From assembly GCF_001421805.1 (NCBI RefSeq), contig NZ_LMLC01000004.1:186001-250000 (forward strand): a DNA stretch of 64,000 nucleotides. Reading direction: 5' to 3'. The position numbers and the translations under genes are program-made. The notes under the pieces are model-generated. The model was not told the origin of the DNA. It saw only the letters and a program-made list of their open reading frames with translations, and ran no database searches. Origin of the DNA: Sphingomonas sp. Leaf34 (GTDB taxonomy: Bacteria; Pseudomonadota; Alphaproteobacteria; Sphingomonadales; Sphingomonadaceae). Below are positions 43,741 through 53,182 of the stretch, piece by piece (the stretch's first letter is position 1; each line of letters begins with the position of its first letter).

Positions 43741-46200
43741 ATGTCGTTTACGCTCGCTCTGCTGTTGGCCGGTCAGGCCGCCACCGTTCCATCGTCCTCC
43801 ACTCCGCCTACTGCGCCGCAAGCCCCGGTCGATGAGCAGGCGCGCGGGCGGCTCGGCAACCAGCAGCAGGGCGGCGGGGGGGACATCGTCGTCACCGCCC
43901 GCCGTCGTGCCGAGACCATTCAGACGGTCCCGATCGCAATGTCGGTGATCGGCGGCACCGCGCTCGCCGAGACCGGCGCGTATAACGTCAGCCGGCTGAC
44001 GCAGCTCCAGCCGACGCTGCAATTCTACTCGACCAACCCGCGCAACTCTGCTGCCAACATACGCGGTCTCGGCGCGCCGTTCGGCCTGACCAACGACGGG
44101 ATCGAGCAAGGCGTCGGCATTTATGTCGATCAGGTCTATTACAGCCGGATCGCATCGGCGACGTTCGATTTCACCGACACCGAGCGGATCGAAGTTCTGC
44201 GCGGACCACAGGGTACGCTCTACGGCAAGAACACGACCGCCGGCGCCATCAACATCTACACGCGCAAACCCAGCTTCACGCCCGAGGCGCGGATCGAACT
44301 CACGACCGGCAATTATCAGTTCATCCAGGCAAAGGCATCGGTGTCGGGCCCGCTGGTCCCCGACAAGCTCGCAATCCGGCTGTCGGCGGCGATTACCGAG
44401 CGCGATGGCACGATCCACAACGTCGCGACGGGTAAAAACCTCAACGCGCAGGACAATAAGAGCGTGCGTGGACAGCTCTACTGGAAACCGACCGACACGC
44501 TCGATCTGGCCCTGTCAGGCGATTACGGCCAGCAGAATCCAAATTGCTGCGTGCAATATTACGCACGCACCGGCGCCACCCAGCGGCCGCTCACGCGGCA
44601 ATATGCCGCACTCGCCGCTGCGCAAGGCTATGTCGTGCCATCGACGAATGCATTCGATCGGATCACTGATGTCGACACGCCGCTGCGCGCGAGGCAGGAA
44701 TTGGGCGGGGTGTCGCTGCTTGGCAATCTGGATCTGGGTGCGGCGACGATCACCTCGGTCAGCGCCTGGCGGTTCTGGAACTGGGATCCGTCGAACGACC
44801 GCGATTTTATCGGCCTGCCGATCACCACCGTCTCCGCCAATCCGTCGCAGCAGACGCAGTACAGCCAGGAGCTGCGGATCGCGTCGAACGGCAAGCACAC
44901 GCTCGATTACGTGCTCGGCGCGTTCTATTTCTACCAGACGATCGATACGCAGGGCCTCCAGGTCCAGGGCCCGGCGGCAAGCGCCTATCTGCTCAACCCG
45001 ACCAGCGCCAACAGCCGCAACCCTGCCGTGCTGAACGGTCTGACCTCGCGCAACACGATCGGCTTCACCAACACCAGTGCGGCGTTGTTCGGTAAGCTCA
45101 CCTGGCATGTCACCGACCGGCTTCAGATCGCGCCCGGACTGCGGCTCAACTACGACAAGAAGAATGGTGACTACGTCTCGACCGTGACGACCGGCACCGG
45201 CGTGGCGCTCAACTGCTCGGCCACCGCACAGGGGGCGAGCAGCGTCGTCAGGGACCAGTGCGGCGTGCTCGCCCCGCAAAGCTATCGGCCGAACTTCGAC
45301 AACTGGAACCTGTCGGGTGACATCACGGCCGCGTACACCGTGACGTCCGACATCCACGCCTATGCCACTTACGCGCGCAGCTATAAATCGGGCGGCATCA
45401 ACCTGTCCGGCCTGCCGCTCGACCTTGCCAACGCGCCGATCCTGTCTGCCGCGACCGTAAAGCCCGAAAAGGTGAATCACTTCGAACTTGGCCTGAAGAC
45501 GCAGCTGTTCGATCGTCGGCTGACGCTCAACCTCGCCGCTTTCTGGACCGAGATCAGCGATTACCAGGCGACCGTCACCAACGGCCAGCTCGGCGTGCTG
45601 CGTGGGTATCTCGCCAACGCCGGCAAGGTCCGCACGCGCGGCCTCGAAATCGACTCGGCCTTCCGTCCGTCGTCGCGGTTCAGCATCTATGCGAATGGTG
45701 CGTATACCGATGCGAAATACGTCAGGTTCGTCGACGCGCCGTGCCCGCCCGAACTCTCCGGCGGCTCCGCGCCGACCGCGACCAGCCCGGCGGGAGCGGC
45801 TGGCACTGGGACGGTCAGCCCGCTCAATTGCGACATCTCCGGTCAGCGCCTGCCCGGCGTCTCGAAATGGGCGTTCTCCTACGGCGCGGAATACGACCTG
45901 CCGGCGTCGTTCGCCGGGCTCGATGGGCAGGTCTATCTCGGCTATGACGGCAGCTACCGGTCGACCTTCTCTTCGAACCCGTCACGCTCCGCGTATACCG
46001 ACATCAACGGGTACGCGCTCAGCAACTTCCGTCTTGGATTCAAGGCGAAGGACAGCTGGAACGTATTCGGCTGGCTGCGCAACGCGTTTGACCACAATTA
46101 TTATGAAGTGCTCGCGCTGCAATCCGGCAGCACCGGATTGGTCGTCGGTCAGCCGGGCGATCCGCGCACCTATGGCCTGACCGTCTCGCGGTCGTTCTGA
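43741..46200 (+). CDS. TonB-dependent outer membrane receptor
   Basis: This 819-residue receptor has a signal peptide (MSFTLALLLAGQAATVPSSS, weak basic start), a TonB-box-like DIVVTARR at about 48-55, and a plug domain (about 60-170) with VEVLRGPQGTLYGKNTTAGAINI-type sequence. A 22-strand barrel ends in the aromatic VSRSF. The sequence resembles the catecholate or organic-substrate receptors common in sphingomonads; the ligand is unknown. No transporter or regulator lies beside it. It appears to be a single-gene unit. Confidence 0.9.
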   Translation: MSFTLALLLAGQAATVPSSSTPPTAPQAPVDEQARGRLGNQQQGGGGDIVVTARRRAETIQTVPIAMSVIGGTALAETGAYNVSRLTQLQPTLQFYSTNPRNSAANIRGLGAPFGLTNDGIEQGVGIYVDQVYYSRIASATFDFTDTERIEVLRGPQGTLYGKNTTAGAINIYTRKPSFTPEARIELTTGNYQFIQAKASVSGPLVPDKLAIRLSAAITERDGTIHNVATGKNLNAQDNKSVRGQLYWKPTDTLDLALSGDYGQQNPNCCVQYYARTGATQRPLTRQYAALAAAQGYVVPSTNAFDRITDVDTPLRARQELGGVSLLGNLDLGAATITSVSAWRFWNWDPSNDRDFIGLPITTVSANPSQQTQYSQELRIASNGKHTLDYVLGAFYFYQTIDTQGLQVQGPAASAYLLNPTSANSRNPAVLNGLTSRNTIGFTNTSAALFGKLTWHVTDRLQIAPGLRLNYDKKNGDYVSTVTTGTGVALNCSATAQGASSVVRDQCGVLAPQSYRPNFDNWNLSGDITAAYTVTSDIHAYATYARSYKSGGINLSGLPLDLANAPILSAATVKPEKVNHFELGLKTQLFDRRLTLNLAAFWTEISDYQATVTNGQLGVLRGYLANAGKVRTRGLEIDSAFRPSSRFSIYANGAYTDAKYVRFVDAPCPPELSGGSAPTATSPAGAAGTGTVSPLNCDISGQRLPGVSKWAFSYGAEYDLPASFAGLDGQVYLGYDGSYRSTFSSNPSRSAYTDINGYALSNFRLGFKAKDSWNVFGWLRNAFDHNYYEVLALQSGSTGLVVGQPGDPRTYGLTVSRSF

Positions 46201-46398
46201 TCGTCATTCAGAAATCGTCACGACGCGTTCAGGTTGCACGCGATAAACCGTGAACATGGCCCGGAGGGACGTCGCAGTCGGAAGCTCCCGACGTCTCTCC
46301 GGTTCCGAAACGACGTCATCTTGCCGCATATCGGGGCCCTATTGCCTGTACCCTCTGCGCGGCGCAGTCTGTTACCCCGAGACAACAGGGGTGGCGCT

Positions 46399-46833
46399 AT
46401 GTTCTTCGTACGACAGGGACCCTTGTGGTTTCGACTTACAACAGGCGTGCTCGTCCTCTGGGCGCTCGTCGGATGCTTCATGTGCTTGCAACAGGTACGG
46501 CTCGGCGCCGACGCTGTGGGCCATGCGACCGCCTATGATCGGGCGCTCTATGCGGCGTTGCCCGCTTGGTATGAGCCGCTGTTTGCCATCGCCGTGCTGA
46601 CCGGACTAGTGGGTAGCGTCCTGCTGTTCATGCGACGGGCTACCGCCCGCCCGTTCCTGATCGCCTCGTTGGTCGCGACGACCGCGCAGTTCGCCTGGCT
46701 GTTCGCCTCGACCGATATCATCGCGCACAAGGGCGCGGGCGAGACGCTCGTCTTCCCCCTCCTCATCGCCGCGATCGCGGTATTCACGATCTGGCTCGTC
46801 GGCCATGCGCGGCTGAAGGGGTGGGCGGTCTGA
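46399..46833 (+). CDS. Four-helix membrane protein, unknown function
   Basis: This 144-residue protein has hydrophobic segments at about 12-31, 52-75, 86-105 and 115-137, with a basic loop RRATARP between two of them. The pattern suggests a small integral inner-membrane protein. I do not recognise a family with certainty; a sugar-transporter-like or DoxX-like annotation is possible but unsupported. The ATG at 46399 follows a CAGGGG sequence. It lies 63 bases before panB. Confidence 0.65.
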   Translation: MFFVRQGPLWFRLTTGVLVLWALVGCFMCLQQVRLGADAVGHATAYDRALYAALPAWYEPLFAIAVLTGLVGSVLLFMRRATARPFLIASLVATTAQFAWLFASTDIIAHKGAGETLVFPLLIAAIAVFTIWLVGHARLKGWAV

Positions 46834-46895
46834 TGCCCGCAAGCCCGACGATGGGAAGGCTGGGCGAGCCCAAGGTCCCACGCTAGAAAGCGGCC

Positions 46896-47756
46896 ATGTC
46901 CACGACCTACACCCTCGACACCGCGACGAGTCGCGCGAACCCGACGCCGGCGCCGCTCAAGCGCCTGACGATTCCCGCGATCCGACGGCAGAAGGGCAAG
47001 ACGCCGCTCGTCATGCTCACCGCCTATACCGTGCGGACCGCGCAGTTGCTCGATCCGCACTGCGATATGCTGCTCGTCGGCGACAGTCTGGGGCAAGTGG
47101 TCTACGGCCTGCCGTCGACCGTCCCCGTCACGCTCGAGATGATGGCCGCTCACGGCGCGGCTGTCGTGCGCGGCAGCTATCATGCGGTGGTCGTGATCGA
47201 CATGCCGTTCGGCAGCTATGAAGCCTCGCCCGAAAAGGCGTTCGAGAGCGCGGCGTGGTTGCTGAAACAGACCGGCGCGGCAGCGGTAAAGCTCGAGGGC
47301 GGCACCGCGATGGCGCCGACCGTCAAGTTCCTGACCGAGCGTGGCATTCCGGTGATGGGGCATGTCGGCCTTACCCCGCAGGCGGTGAACGTGCTCGGCG
47401 GCTACGGCGCGCGTGGTCGCACGCCCGAGGAAGCGGCCAAGATCGTCGCCGACGCGCAGAGCATCGCCGAAGCCGGCGCCTTCGCGCTGGTGATCGAGGG
47501 CGTGGTCGAGCCGATCGCGATCGAGATCACCACCACGATCGCCTGCCCGACGATCGGCATCGGTGCGTCGGCGCAGTGCGACGGGCAGGTGCTGGTCGCC
47601 GAGGACATGCTGGGGATGTTCGAGCGGACCGCCAAGTTCGTGAAGCGCTTTGCCGATATCGCCGATACGATCGCGTCGGCGGCGCAGACCTATGCCGAGG
47701 ACGTCCGCACCCGCGCATTTCCGGGGCCTGAGCAGGTCTACGCCCCCAAGGATTGA
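46896..47756 (+). CDS. panB: 3-methyl-2-oxobutanoate hydroxymethyltransferase
   Basis: This 286-residue PanB makes ketopantoate from alpha-ketoisovalerate for pantothenate and CoA. Motifs are [26 protein letters not shown] with metal Asp, [11 protein letters not shown] with the second Asp, AVKLEGG with Glu, and [20 protein letters not shown]. The substrate is provided by IlvD of this same window. It precedes the yfgM-like/bamB/der cluster. Confidence 0.96.
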   Translation: MSTTYTLDTATSRANPTPAPLKRLTIPAIRRQKGKTPLVMLTAYTVRTAQLLDPHCDMLLVGDSLGQVVYGLPSTVPVTLEMMAAHGAAVVRGSYHAVVVIDMPFGSYEASPEKAFESAAWLLKQTGAAAVKLEGGTAMAPTVKFLTERGIPVMGHVGLTPQAVNVLGGYGARGRTPEEAAKIVADAQSIAEAGAFALVIEGVVEPIAIEITTTIACPTIGIGASAQCDGQVLVAEDMLGMFERTAKFVKRFADIADTIASAAQTYAEDVRTRAFPGPEQVYAPKD

Positions 47757-47826
47757 TCCGCTTCCGTTTCGGTCCCGGCGCGGCTAAGGTCCGCGCCGTC
47801 CATCCCCAAATATTCCGGAGCTGTCC

Positions 47827-48579
47827 TTGGCCCTCCCGCCGAAAACCGATGAAGCATTTTTGCGCGAGGTCGACGAAGAACTCCGCCGTGACCAACTCGC
47901 CGGATTCTGGACGACTTGGGGCAAATGGGTCGCGATTGGCGTCGTCGCCGCACTCGCTGCGTTTGCTGGCTTCCTCTACTGGCAGCATCGCGATGGCGAG
48001 GCCGCCGGCGTCGCCGGTGAGCAGCTTCAGGCTGCCTACGATTCGCTAGGCGCGAACAATGCCGCTGCTGCGTTGAAGCCGCTCGCCGAGCTCGCCAAGT
48101 CGAACCGTGACGGCTACCGTGCGCTCGCGCTGTTCACGCAGGCCGATATCCTGCTTCAGAAGAACGACCTGAAGGCAGCCGCGGCCAAGCTCGGCACGAT
48201 CGCCGCCGATGCGTCGCTGGCCAAGCCGTTCCGCGATCTCGCTTTGGTCCGCCAGACCTCGGCCGAGTTCGATACACTGAAGCCGCAGGTCGTCGTCGAG
48301 CGCCTCCGTCCACTCGCCGTTCCCGGTGGTGCATGGCTCGGTAGCGCGGGTGAGATGGTCGCGATTTCCTATCTCCGGATGAACCAGCGGCAGCAGGCGG
48401 GCGCGTTGTTCGGCCAGATCGCGCGCGATACCGGCGTACCAGAGACGATCCGTCAACGTGCGGTTCAGATGGCCGGCGTACTGGGCGTGGACGCTGTTGG
48501 CAGCCAAGGTTCTACCGACGGGCCGACCGCCAGAGTGATCGCTCCGGCCGCATCAAACGAGGATACCAAGGCGCAATGA
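47827..48579 (+). CDS. YfgM-like tetratricopeptide ancillary membrane protein
   Basis: This 250-residue protein has a cytosolic N-terminus (DEAFLREVDEELRRDQLAGFW), one membrane helix at about 33-52, and a periplasmic helical-repeat region (about 60-220) of TPR type. This is the architecture of YfgM, an ancillary SecYEG/PpiD chaperone. The order yfgM, bamB, der is the common one in proteobacteria and supports the assignment. The start is TTG at 47827. The stop overlaps the bamB start. Confidence 0.85.
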   Translation: MALPPKTDEAFLREVDEELRRDQLAGFWTTWGKWVAIGVVAALAAFAGFLYWQHRDGEAAGVAGEQLQAAYDSLGANNAAAALKPLAELAKSNRDGYRALALFTQADILLQKNDLKAAAAKLGTIAADASLAKPFRDLALVRQTSAEFDTLKPQVVVERLRPLAVPGGAWLGSAGEMVAISYLRMNQRQQAGALFGQIARDTGVPETIRQRAVQMAGVLGVDAVGSQGSTDGPTARVIAPAASNEDTKAQ

Positions 48580-49898
48580 TGAAGACATATCGGGTGACGG
48601 TCGCCGTCGCCGCGTTGGTGGCGCTCAGCGGTTGCGGAATCTTCAAGGGCGGCGGCAAGAAGACGCCTACGCTGGGTGATCGCGTGTCGATCCTGGTCTC
48701 GGAAAACGAGGTCGAGACCGACAAGACGATTGCCGATGTGCAGGTCCTGCTGCCCGCGCCTGCGGTCAACGATGCTTGGTCGCAGCCCGGTGGCAACCCC
48801 GCCAAGTCGATGGGCCAGCTCGCGCTTGCCGATCAGCCCAAGCGGCTGTGGCAGTCGGGGATCGACGGCGGCTCGAACCGCGAACGGCTGGGTGCCGCCC
48901 CCGTCGTCGCCGACGGCAAGCTGTTCGTGACCGACGTCACCGCGACGATCCACGCGTTCACCGCCGATACCGGTGCGGCGTTGTGGAGCGCAGGGATCAC
49001 CGAAGGCGATATAAACCGTGCCGCGCGCTTCGGTGGCGGCGTCAGCTATGACGACGGCAAGCTCTATGCCACCGACGGCGTCGGCGATGTCGTCGCGATG
49101 AGCGCGGCAGATGGCAAGATCTTGTGGCGTGCCAAGCCCGGCGCGCCGTTGCGGGGCGCACCGACCGTCGCCAATGGCGCGGTGTACGTTCTGACCCAGG
49201 ACAACCAAGTCTTCTCGCTCAACCAGACCGACGGCAAGGTCCAGTGGGTCCAGTCGGGGACACTCGAGACGCAGGGCGTGTTCGGTGTCGCGGCCCCCGC
49301 GGTAAGCCAGGGTACCGTCGTCGCGGGTTTCTCCAGCGGCGAGCTCAGCGCCTATCGCTACGAGAATGGCCGCATTCTGTGGCAGGACGCCTTGTCGCGC
49401 ACCTCGGTCACCACTTCGGTGTCGAGCCTGTCCGATATCGATGCCGCACCGGTGATCGACGGCGGCCGCGTCTATGCAGTCGGGCAGGGGGGGCGCATGG
49501 TCGCACTCGAACTGTCGACCGGACAGCGCCTATGGGAGCAGAACTTCGCGGGCATTTCGACGCCTTGGATCGCGGGGGAATGGCTGTTCGTGGTCACCGA
49601 CGACGCCAAGCTCGTCTGCCTGTCGCGTTCGAACGGCAAGGCCCGCTGGATCGCGCAGTTGAAGCGGTTTCAGAACGAGAAGAAGCGCAGCAACGCGATC
49701 ACGTGGTTCGGCCCGATACTGGCCGGCAACCGCTTGATCCTGACCAACTCGCGCGGCGAGATCAATTTCGTTTCGCCGACCGATGGCACGATCAGCGCAA
49801 CGATCGAGACGAAGACGCCTTTCTCGCTGCCGCCGATCGTCGCGAACTCGACGCTCTATACGCTCGACCAGAAGGGCAAGGTCACCGCTTACCGGTGA
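48576..49898 (+). CDS. bamB: Outer membrane assembly lipoprotein BamB
   Basis: This 440-residue lipoprotein has the lipobox VALSGC (Cys20) and an eight-bladed beta-propeller built from PQQ-like repeats (GAALWSAGI, GKILWRAKPG, GKVQWVQ, GRILWQDAL, QRLWEQNF, GKARWIAQL). BamB is a subunit of the BAM machine that inserts beta-barrel proteins. It is slightly longer than the E. coli form (about 390). It is translationally coupled to the YfgM-like gene. Confidence 0.92.
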   Translation: MMKTYRVTVAVAALVALSGCGIFKGGGKKTPTLGDRVSILVSENEVETDKTIADVQVLLPAPAVNDAWSQPGGNPAKSMGQLALADQPKRLWQSGIDGGSNRERLGAAPVVADGKLFVTDVTATIHAFTADTGAALWSAGITEGDINRAARFGGGVSYDDGKLYATDGVGDVVAMSAADGKILWRAKPGAPLRGAPTVANGAVYVLTQDNQVFSLNQTDGKVQWVQSGTLETQGVFGVAAPAVSQGTVVAGFSSGELSAYRYENGRILWQDALSRTSVTTSVSSLSDIDAAPVIDGGRVYAVGQGGRMVALELSTGQRLWEQNFAGISTPWIAGEWLFVVTDDAKLVCLSRSNGKARWIAQLKRFQNEKKRSNAITWFGPILAGNRLILTNSRGEINFVSPTDGTISATIETKTPFSLPPIVANSTLYTLDQKGKVTAYR

Positions 49899-50070
49899 TA
49901 AAACTCCCTCGTCCGTCGGAAGCGGGAAGGGGGCCACATTGAAGGTAAGGAAGGGTGAGGGTGACGCTTCGACACGTTGCCCTCACCGTAACGTGACTAT
50001 GTCGCTTCCCCATGTCCCGACGGGATAGGGACTAGGTGACCTTTGCCGCGACACGCGCTAAGGGCCTGCC

Positions 50071-51459
50071 ATGTCCAAACTCCCCGTGGTCGCGATCGTC
50101 GGCCGCCCAAATGTCGGCAAGTCGACCCTGTTCAACCGCCTCGTCGGCAAGAAGCTCGCGCTGGTCGACGACCGGCCCGGTGTCACGCGTGATCGACGCG
50201 AGGGCGATGCGTCGTTGATCGGGCTCGAATTCCGCATCATCGACACCGCCGGCTACGAAGACCACGACGCGCAGACGCTGCCCGGCCGGATGCGCCAGCA
50301 GACCGAAGCCGCGGTCGAGCAGGCCGATGTCGCGCTGTTCCTGTTCGACGCGCGCGCCGGGATCGTGCCCCTCGACGAAGAGATTGCGCGCTGGCTGCGT
50401 ACCGCCGACGTTCCGGTCATCCTCGTCGCCAACAAGGCCGAAGGCCGGGCAGGCGAAGACGGTATCCTCGAGTCGCTCGCCCTCGGCTTTGGCGATCCGG
50501 TGCAGTTGTCTGCCGAGCATGGCGAAGGCCTGGGCGACCTGTTCGAAGGCCTGCTCCCGCTGCTCGAAGGCAAGGAAGAGCCGCCCGAGGAACAGCCCGA
50601 TAACGAATATGAAGGCCCGCTGAAGCTCGCGATCGTCGGCCGCCCGAATGCGGGCAAGTCGACGCTCGTCAACCGCATCCTCGGCGAAGATCGCATGATC
50701 ACCGGCCCCGAGGCGGGCATCACGCGCGATTCGATCAGCGTCGATTACGACTGGCACCCGACCGGCGGCGAAGCGCGCAAGGTGCGGCTGATCGATACCG
50801 CGGGGATGCGCAAGCGCGCCAAGGTGCAGGACAAGCTCGAGAAGATGTCGGTCGAGGACGCTCTGCACGCGGTCGACTTCGCCGAGGTCGTCGTGCTGCT
50901 GCTCGACGCCACGCTCGGGCTCGAGGCGCAGGATCTCCGCATCGCCGACAAGGTGCTGCAGGAAGGCCGCGCGCTCGTCATCGCGCTGAACAAATGGGAT
51001 ATCGCCGAGAGCGCGTCGTCGCTGTTCAACGGCGTCAAGCGCGCGCTCGAGGATGGCCTCAGCCAGGTCAAGGGCGTCACCGTGATGACCGTGTCCGGCG
51101 CGACCGGCAAGGGCATCGACCAGCTGCTCCAGGCGTGTTTCGACACGCGCGATGCGTGGTCGAAGCGCGTCGGCACCGGGGAACTCAATCGCTGGTTCGA
51201 GCGCGCGATCGAGGCGACCCCGCCGCCGGCCCCGGGCGGCAAGCGGATCAAGATGCGCTACGTCACGCAGGTCAAGACGCGCCCGCCAAGCTTCGTCATC
51301 TTCGGTACGCGCGTCGATCAGCTCCCCGCCAGCTATGAGCGGTATCTGGTCAATTCGATGCGCAAGGACCTCGGCTTCGGCGCGGTGCCAGTGCGCCTGA
51401 TGTTCCGCGCACCGAAGAACCCGTATGACGATAATGGCAAGGGCGGCGGCGGTAGCTAG
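50071..51459 (+). CDS. der: Ribosome biogenesis GTPase Der
   Basis: This 462-residue tandem GTPase has the first G domain starting VAIVGRPNVGKSTLFNRLVG and the second at about 190 with LAIVGRPNAGKSTLVNRILG. DTAG and NKxE/NKWD motifs are in both, and a KH-like C-terminal domain (about 370-450) follows. It acts in 50S subunit assembly. A repeat-like region with CCTCACCG/GGTGAGGG pieces fills the 172-base gap before it. Confidence 0.97.
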   Translation: MSKLPVVAIVGRPNVGKSTLFNRLVGKKLALVDDRPGVTRDRREGDASLIGLEFRIIDTAGYEDHDAQTLPGRMRQQTEAAVEQADVALFLFDARAGIVPLDEEIARWLRTADVPVILVANKAEGRAGEDGILESLALGFGDPVQLSAEHGEGLGDLFEGLLPLLEGKEEPPEEQPDNEYEGPLKLAIVGRPNAGKSTLVNRILGEDRMITGPEAGITRDSISVDYDWHPTGGEARKVRLIDTAGMRKRAKVQDKLEKMSVEDALHAVDFAEVVVLLLDATLGLEAQDLRIADKVLQEGRALVIALNKWDIAESASSLFNGVKRALEDGLSQVKGVTVMTVSGATGKGIDQLLQACFDTRDAWSKRVGTGELNRWFERAIEATPPPAPGGKRIKMRYVTQVKTRPPSFVIFGTRVDQLPASYERYLVNSMRKDLGFGAVPVRLMFRAPKNPYDDNGKGGGGS

Positions 51460-51465
51460 ACGCTG

Positions 51466-51684
51466 GTGTACGGGGTGGTCCACATCGATGCCCGGGGAAT
51501 GCGCTGTCCCTGGCCGGCGGTGCGGCTGGCGCGCGCGTTGCGCGACGGTGCGCGGCATGTCGAGGTACTTGCCGACGACCCGCAGGCCCCGGCCGAACTC
51601 TCGGCGGTCGCCGAGGTGTCGAATGCCGAGGTGAAGATCGTTTTGGACAATTTTTACCCGATCTTTGTCGTCACTTGTCGGTAG
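51466..51684 (+). CDS. TusA-like sulfurtransferase
   Basis: This 72-residue protein is of the TusA/SirA type with the signature C14-P-W-P17 in ARGMRCPWPAVRLARAL, where the Cys carries persulfide sulfur. TusA passes sulfur to tRNA thiolation or to molybdenum cofactor paths; which path is not clear from context. The GTG start at 51466 is six bases from the der stop, so it is likely read with der. Confidence 0.85.
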   Translation: MYGVVHIDARGMRCPWPAVRLARALRDGARHVEVLADDPQAPAELSAVAEVSNAEVKIVLDNFYPIFVVTCR

Positions 51685-51767
51685 TGTGACAACATTGTAT
51701 TTACTCGGACCGGCTAAGTTGCGGTTCTGAGCTTCGTGGCGCTATTGCTCAACGGGAGAAGGCGACA

Positions 51768-52205
51768 GTGTCGTTCGAAGGAAGCACCTTGGTCAACTGG
51801 CCGGCATTTTCGCAGGCGCGGGCTGAACTCGGTGCCGGGTTTGTCCGTATCCTCGGCTATTTTCGCGAGGACGGCGTGAAATCTGTCGCGTCGATCGAGG
51901 CCGCGATGCGGTCGCTGAGCGCAGCCGCGATGGTGATCCCGGCGCATACGCTCAAGGGCGAAGCGCGGCAGTTCGGAGCCGAGCCGCTCGCCGATCTGGC
52001 CGAGGCGATCGAGACGATCGCGCGCGACTGCGTGGAGATGCAGGACACACCCGAAGAGGCGCTGGAGCATATCGTCAACCTGCGCCCGCTCTTCGACCAG
52101 ACACTGACGCTGCTCGAGCGTGAGGCCAACCCGATCATCGCGCGGAAGCCCGTAGCGGGTGGTTTCGGCCGTCGCGCCGTGCCGACCGGTTTAGGCGAAC
52201 ACTAG
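51768..52205 (+). CDS. Hpt domain protein (histidine phosphotransfer)
   Basis: This 145-residue protein has a four-helix bundle and the phospho-acceptor His60 in the PAHTLKGEARQFGAEPLADLAEAIE motif, the Hpt signature. The start is GTG at 51768 with a GGGAGAAGG region before it. No kinase or regulator stands next to it, so it is an orphan. It could connect a hybrid kinase in the genome to a regulator; a link to CckA is not suggested since that role belongs to ChpT, which has another fold. Confidence 0.85.
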   Translation: MSFEGSTLVNWPAFSQARAELGAGFVRILGYFREDGVKSVASIEAAMRSLSAAAMVIPAHTLKGEARQFGAEPLADLAEAIETIARDCVEMQDTPEEALEHIVNLRPLFDQTLTLLEREANPIIARKPVAGGFGRRAVPTGLGEH

Positions 52206-52311
52206 GATCGAGCCGACCCGTCCTCGCCCGCACGGGGGAGCATACAGGCCGCCCGATAGGCACAGGCGATACTCGGCAGGGGCATCGCCTGGTGATTACC
52301 GCCTCAGGTGA

Positions 52312-52827
52312 TTACCCCTTCAGATACGGTGCCGCGCCAGCCTTGGGCGAGTCATGCTCGGAGATCGAGTTCAGCTGGATGTAGTTGTGGATGCCCATCC
52401 GCGCGATCATCTCGAACTGGCGCTCAAGCGTGTCGACATGCTCTTCCTCGCTCGCGAGGATCCGCGCGAACAGGTCGCGGCTGATGTAATCCTTGACCTC
52501 TTCGCAGTAGGAGATCGCGCCCTTGAGCTGGACGGTCGCCTCAACCTCGAGCGCGAGATCCGACTTCAGGACCTCCTCGACGGTCTCGCCGATGCGGAGG
52601 CGACCGAGCAGCTGGAAGTTGGGCAAGCCATCGAGAAACAGGATGCGCTCCGACAACCAGTCGGCATGCTTCATCTCGTCGATCGATTCCATCCGCTCAT
52701 ATTGGGCGAGCTTGTAGACGCCCCAATGCTCGAGCATCCGGTAATGGAGCCAATATTGGTTGACCGCGGTCAGCTCGTTCTTGAGCGCCTCGTTCAGATA
52801 GTCGATTACTTGGGGGTCGCCGCGCAT
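52312..52827 (-). CDS. bfr: Bacterioferritin
   Basis: This 171-residue heme-binding ferritin stores iron in a 24-mer. The ligands are in place: Glu18, Glu51, His54 and the later Glu/His pair of the di-iron site, and Met52 as heme ligand (MESIDEMKHADWL). The ATG at 52827 fits the family start (MRGDPQVIDYLNEAL) with CGGAG eight bases ahead; two in-frame ATGs upstream are less good. It lies after bfd on the same strand. Confidence 0.95.
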   Translation of the reverse strand: MRGDPQVIDYLNEALKNELTAVNQYWLHYRMLEHWGVYKLAQYERMESIDEMKHADWLSERILFLDGLPNFQLLGRLRIGETVEEVLKSDLALEVEATVQLKGAISYCEEVKDYISRDLFARILASEEEHVDTLERQFEMIARMGIHNYIQLNSISEHDSPKAGAAPYLKG

Positions 52828-52930
52828 GGCCATATCTCCGTCACCTCTGACGGTCATGTAGCGGGCTGACGCAGATCAATACAACCCCAAAGAATGGCAG
52901 TTTTCTGGGCTTTGTCAGCTGCTGCGACGC

Positions 52931-53101
52931 TTATGCAGCAGCGCGTTCCTCGTCGATAATCGCTCGCGCTATCGACGCGCATTGGCCGCATTTGGGTGTG
53001 CGGCCCATCGACCGGAACGCCTGGCAGGGGGTCGTACAGCCACCACGTGCGCAGCTGCGGACGTCGGATTCTCGTATGGCATTGCAAACGCAGACGACCA
53101 T
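52931..53101 (-). CDS. bfd: Bacterioferritin-associated ferredoxin
   Basis: This is a 56-residue [2Fe-2S] protein. Four cysteines fit Bfd: C4 and C6 in VCVCNAI and C38 and C41 in CGQC, with extra Cys at 17, 22 and 26. Bfd reduces the mineral core of Bfr so iron can leave. The ATG at 53101 is the family start. It is placed 103 bases before bfr on the same strand, so a common transcript under iron control is likely. Confidence 0.9.
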   Translation of the reverse strand: MVVCVCNAIRESDVRSCARGGCTTPCQAFRSMGRTPKCGQCASIARAIIDEERAAA

Positions 53102-53137
53102 GGATGCTCCCTCGCTCTGCGACCCGGGTATAGCTAA

Positions 53138-53175
53138 TGCGACACGCTCGCAAGCTAAATTGCGTCGCGTTCGCA
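53138..53175 (-). promoter_or_regulatory. Tandem dyads upstream of bfd, possible iron-regulator site
   Basis: Two 15-base dyads of form TGCG-N7-CGCA are found: TGCGTCGCGTTCGCA at 53161-53175 and TGCGACACGCTCGCA at 53138-53152, with centres 23 bases apart. They lie 37-74 bases before the bfd ATG. They resemble the TGC-N9-GCA pattern seen for Fur-type sites in alphaproteobacteria, but the match is by eye only. Confidence 0.45.
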
Positions 53176-53182
53176 ACAAGCG

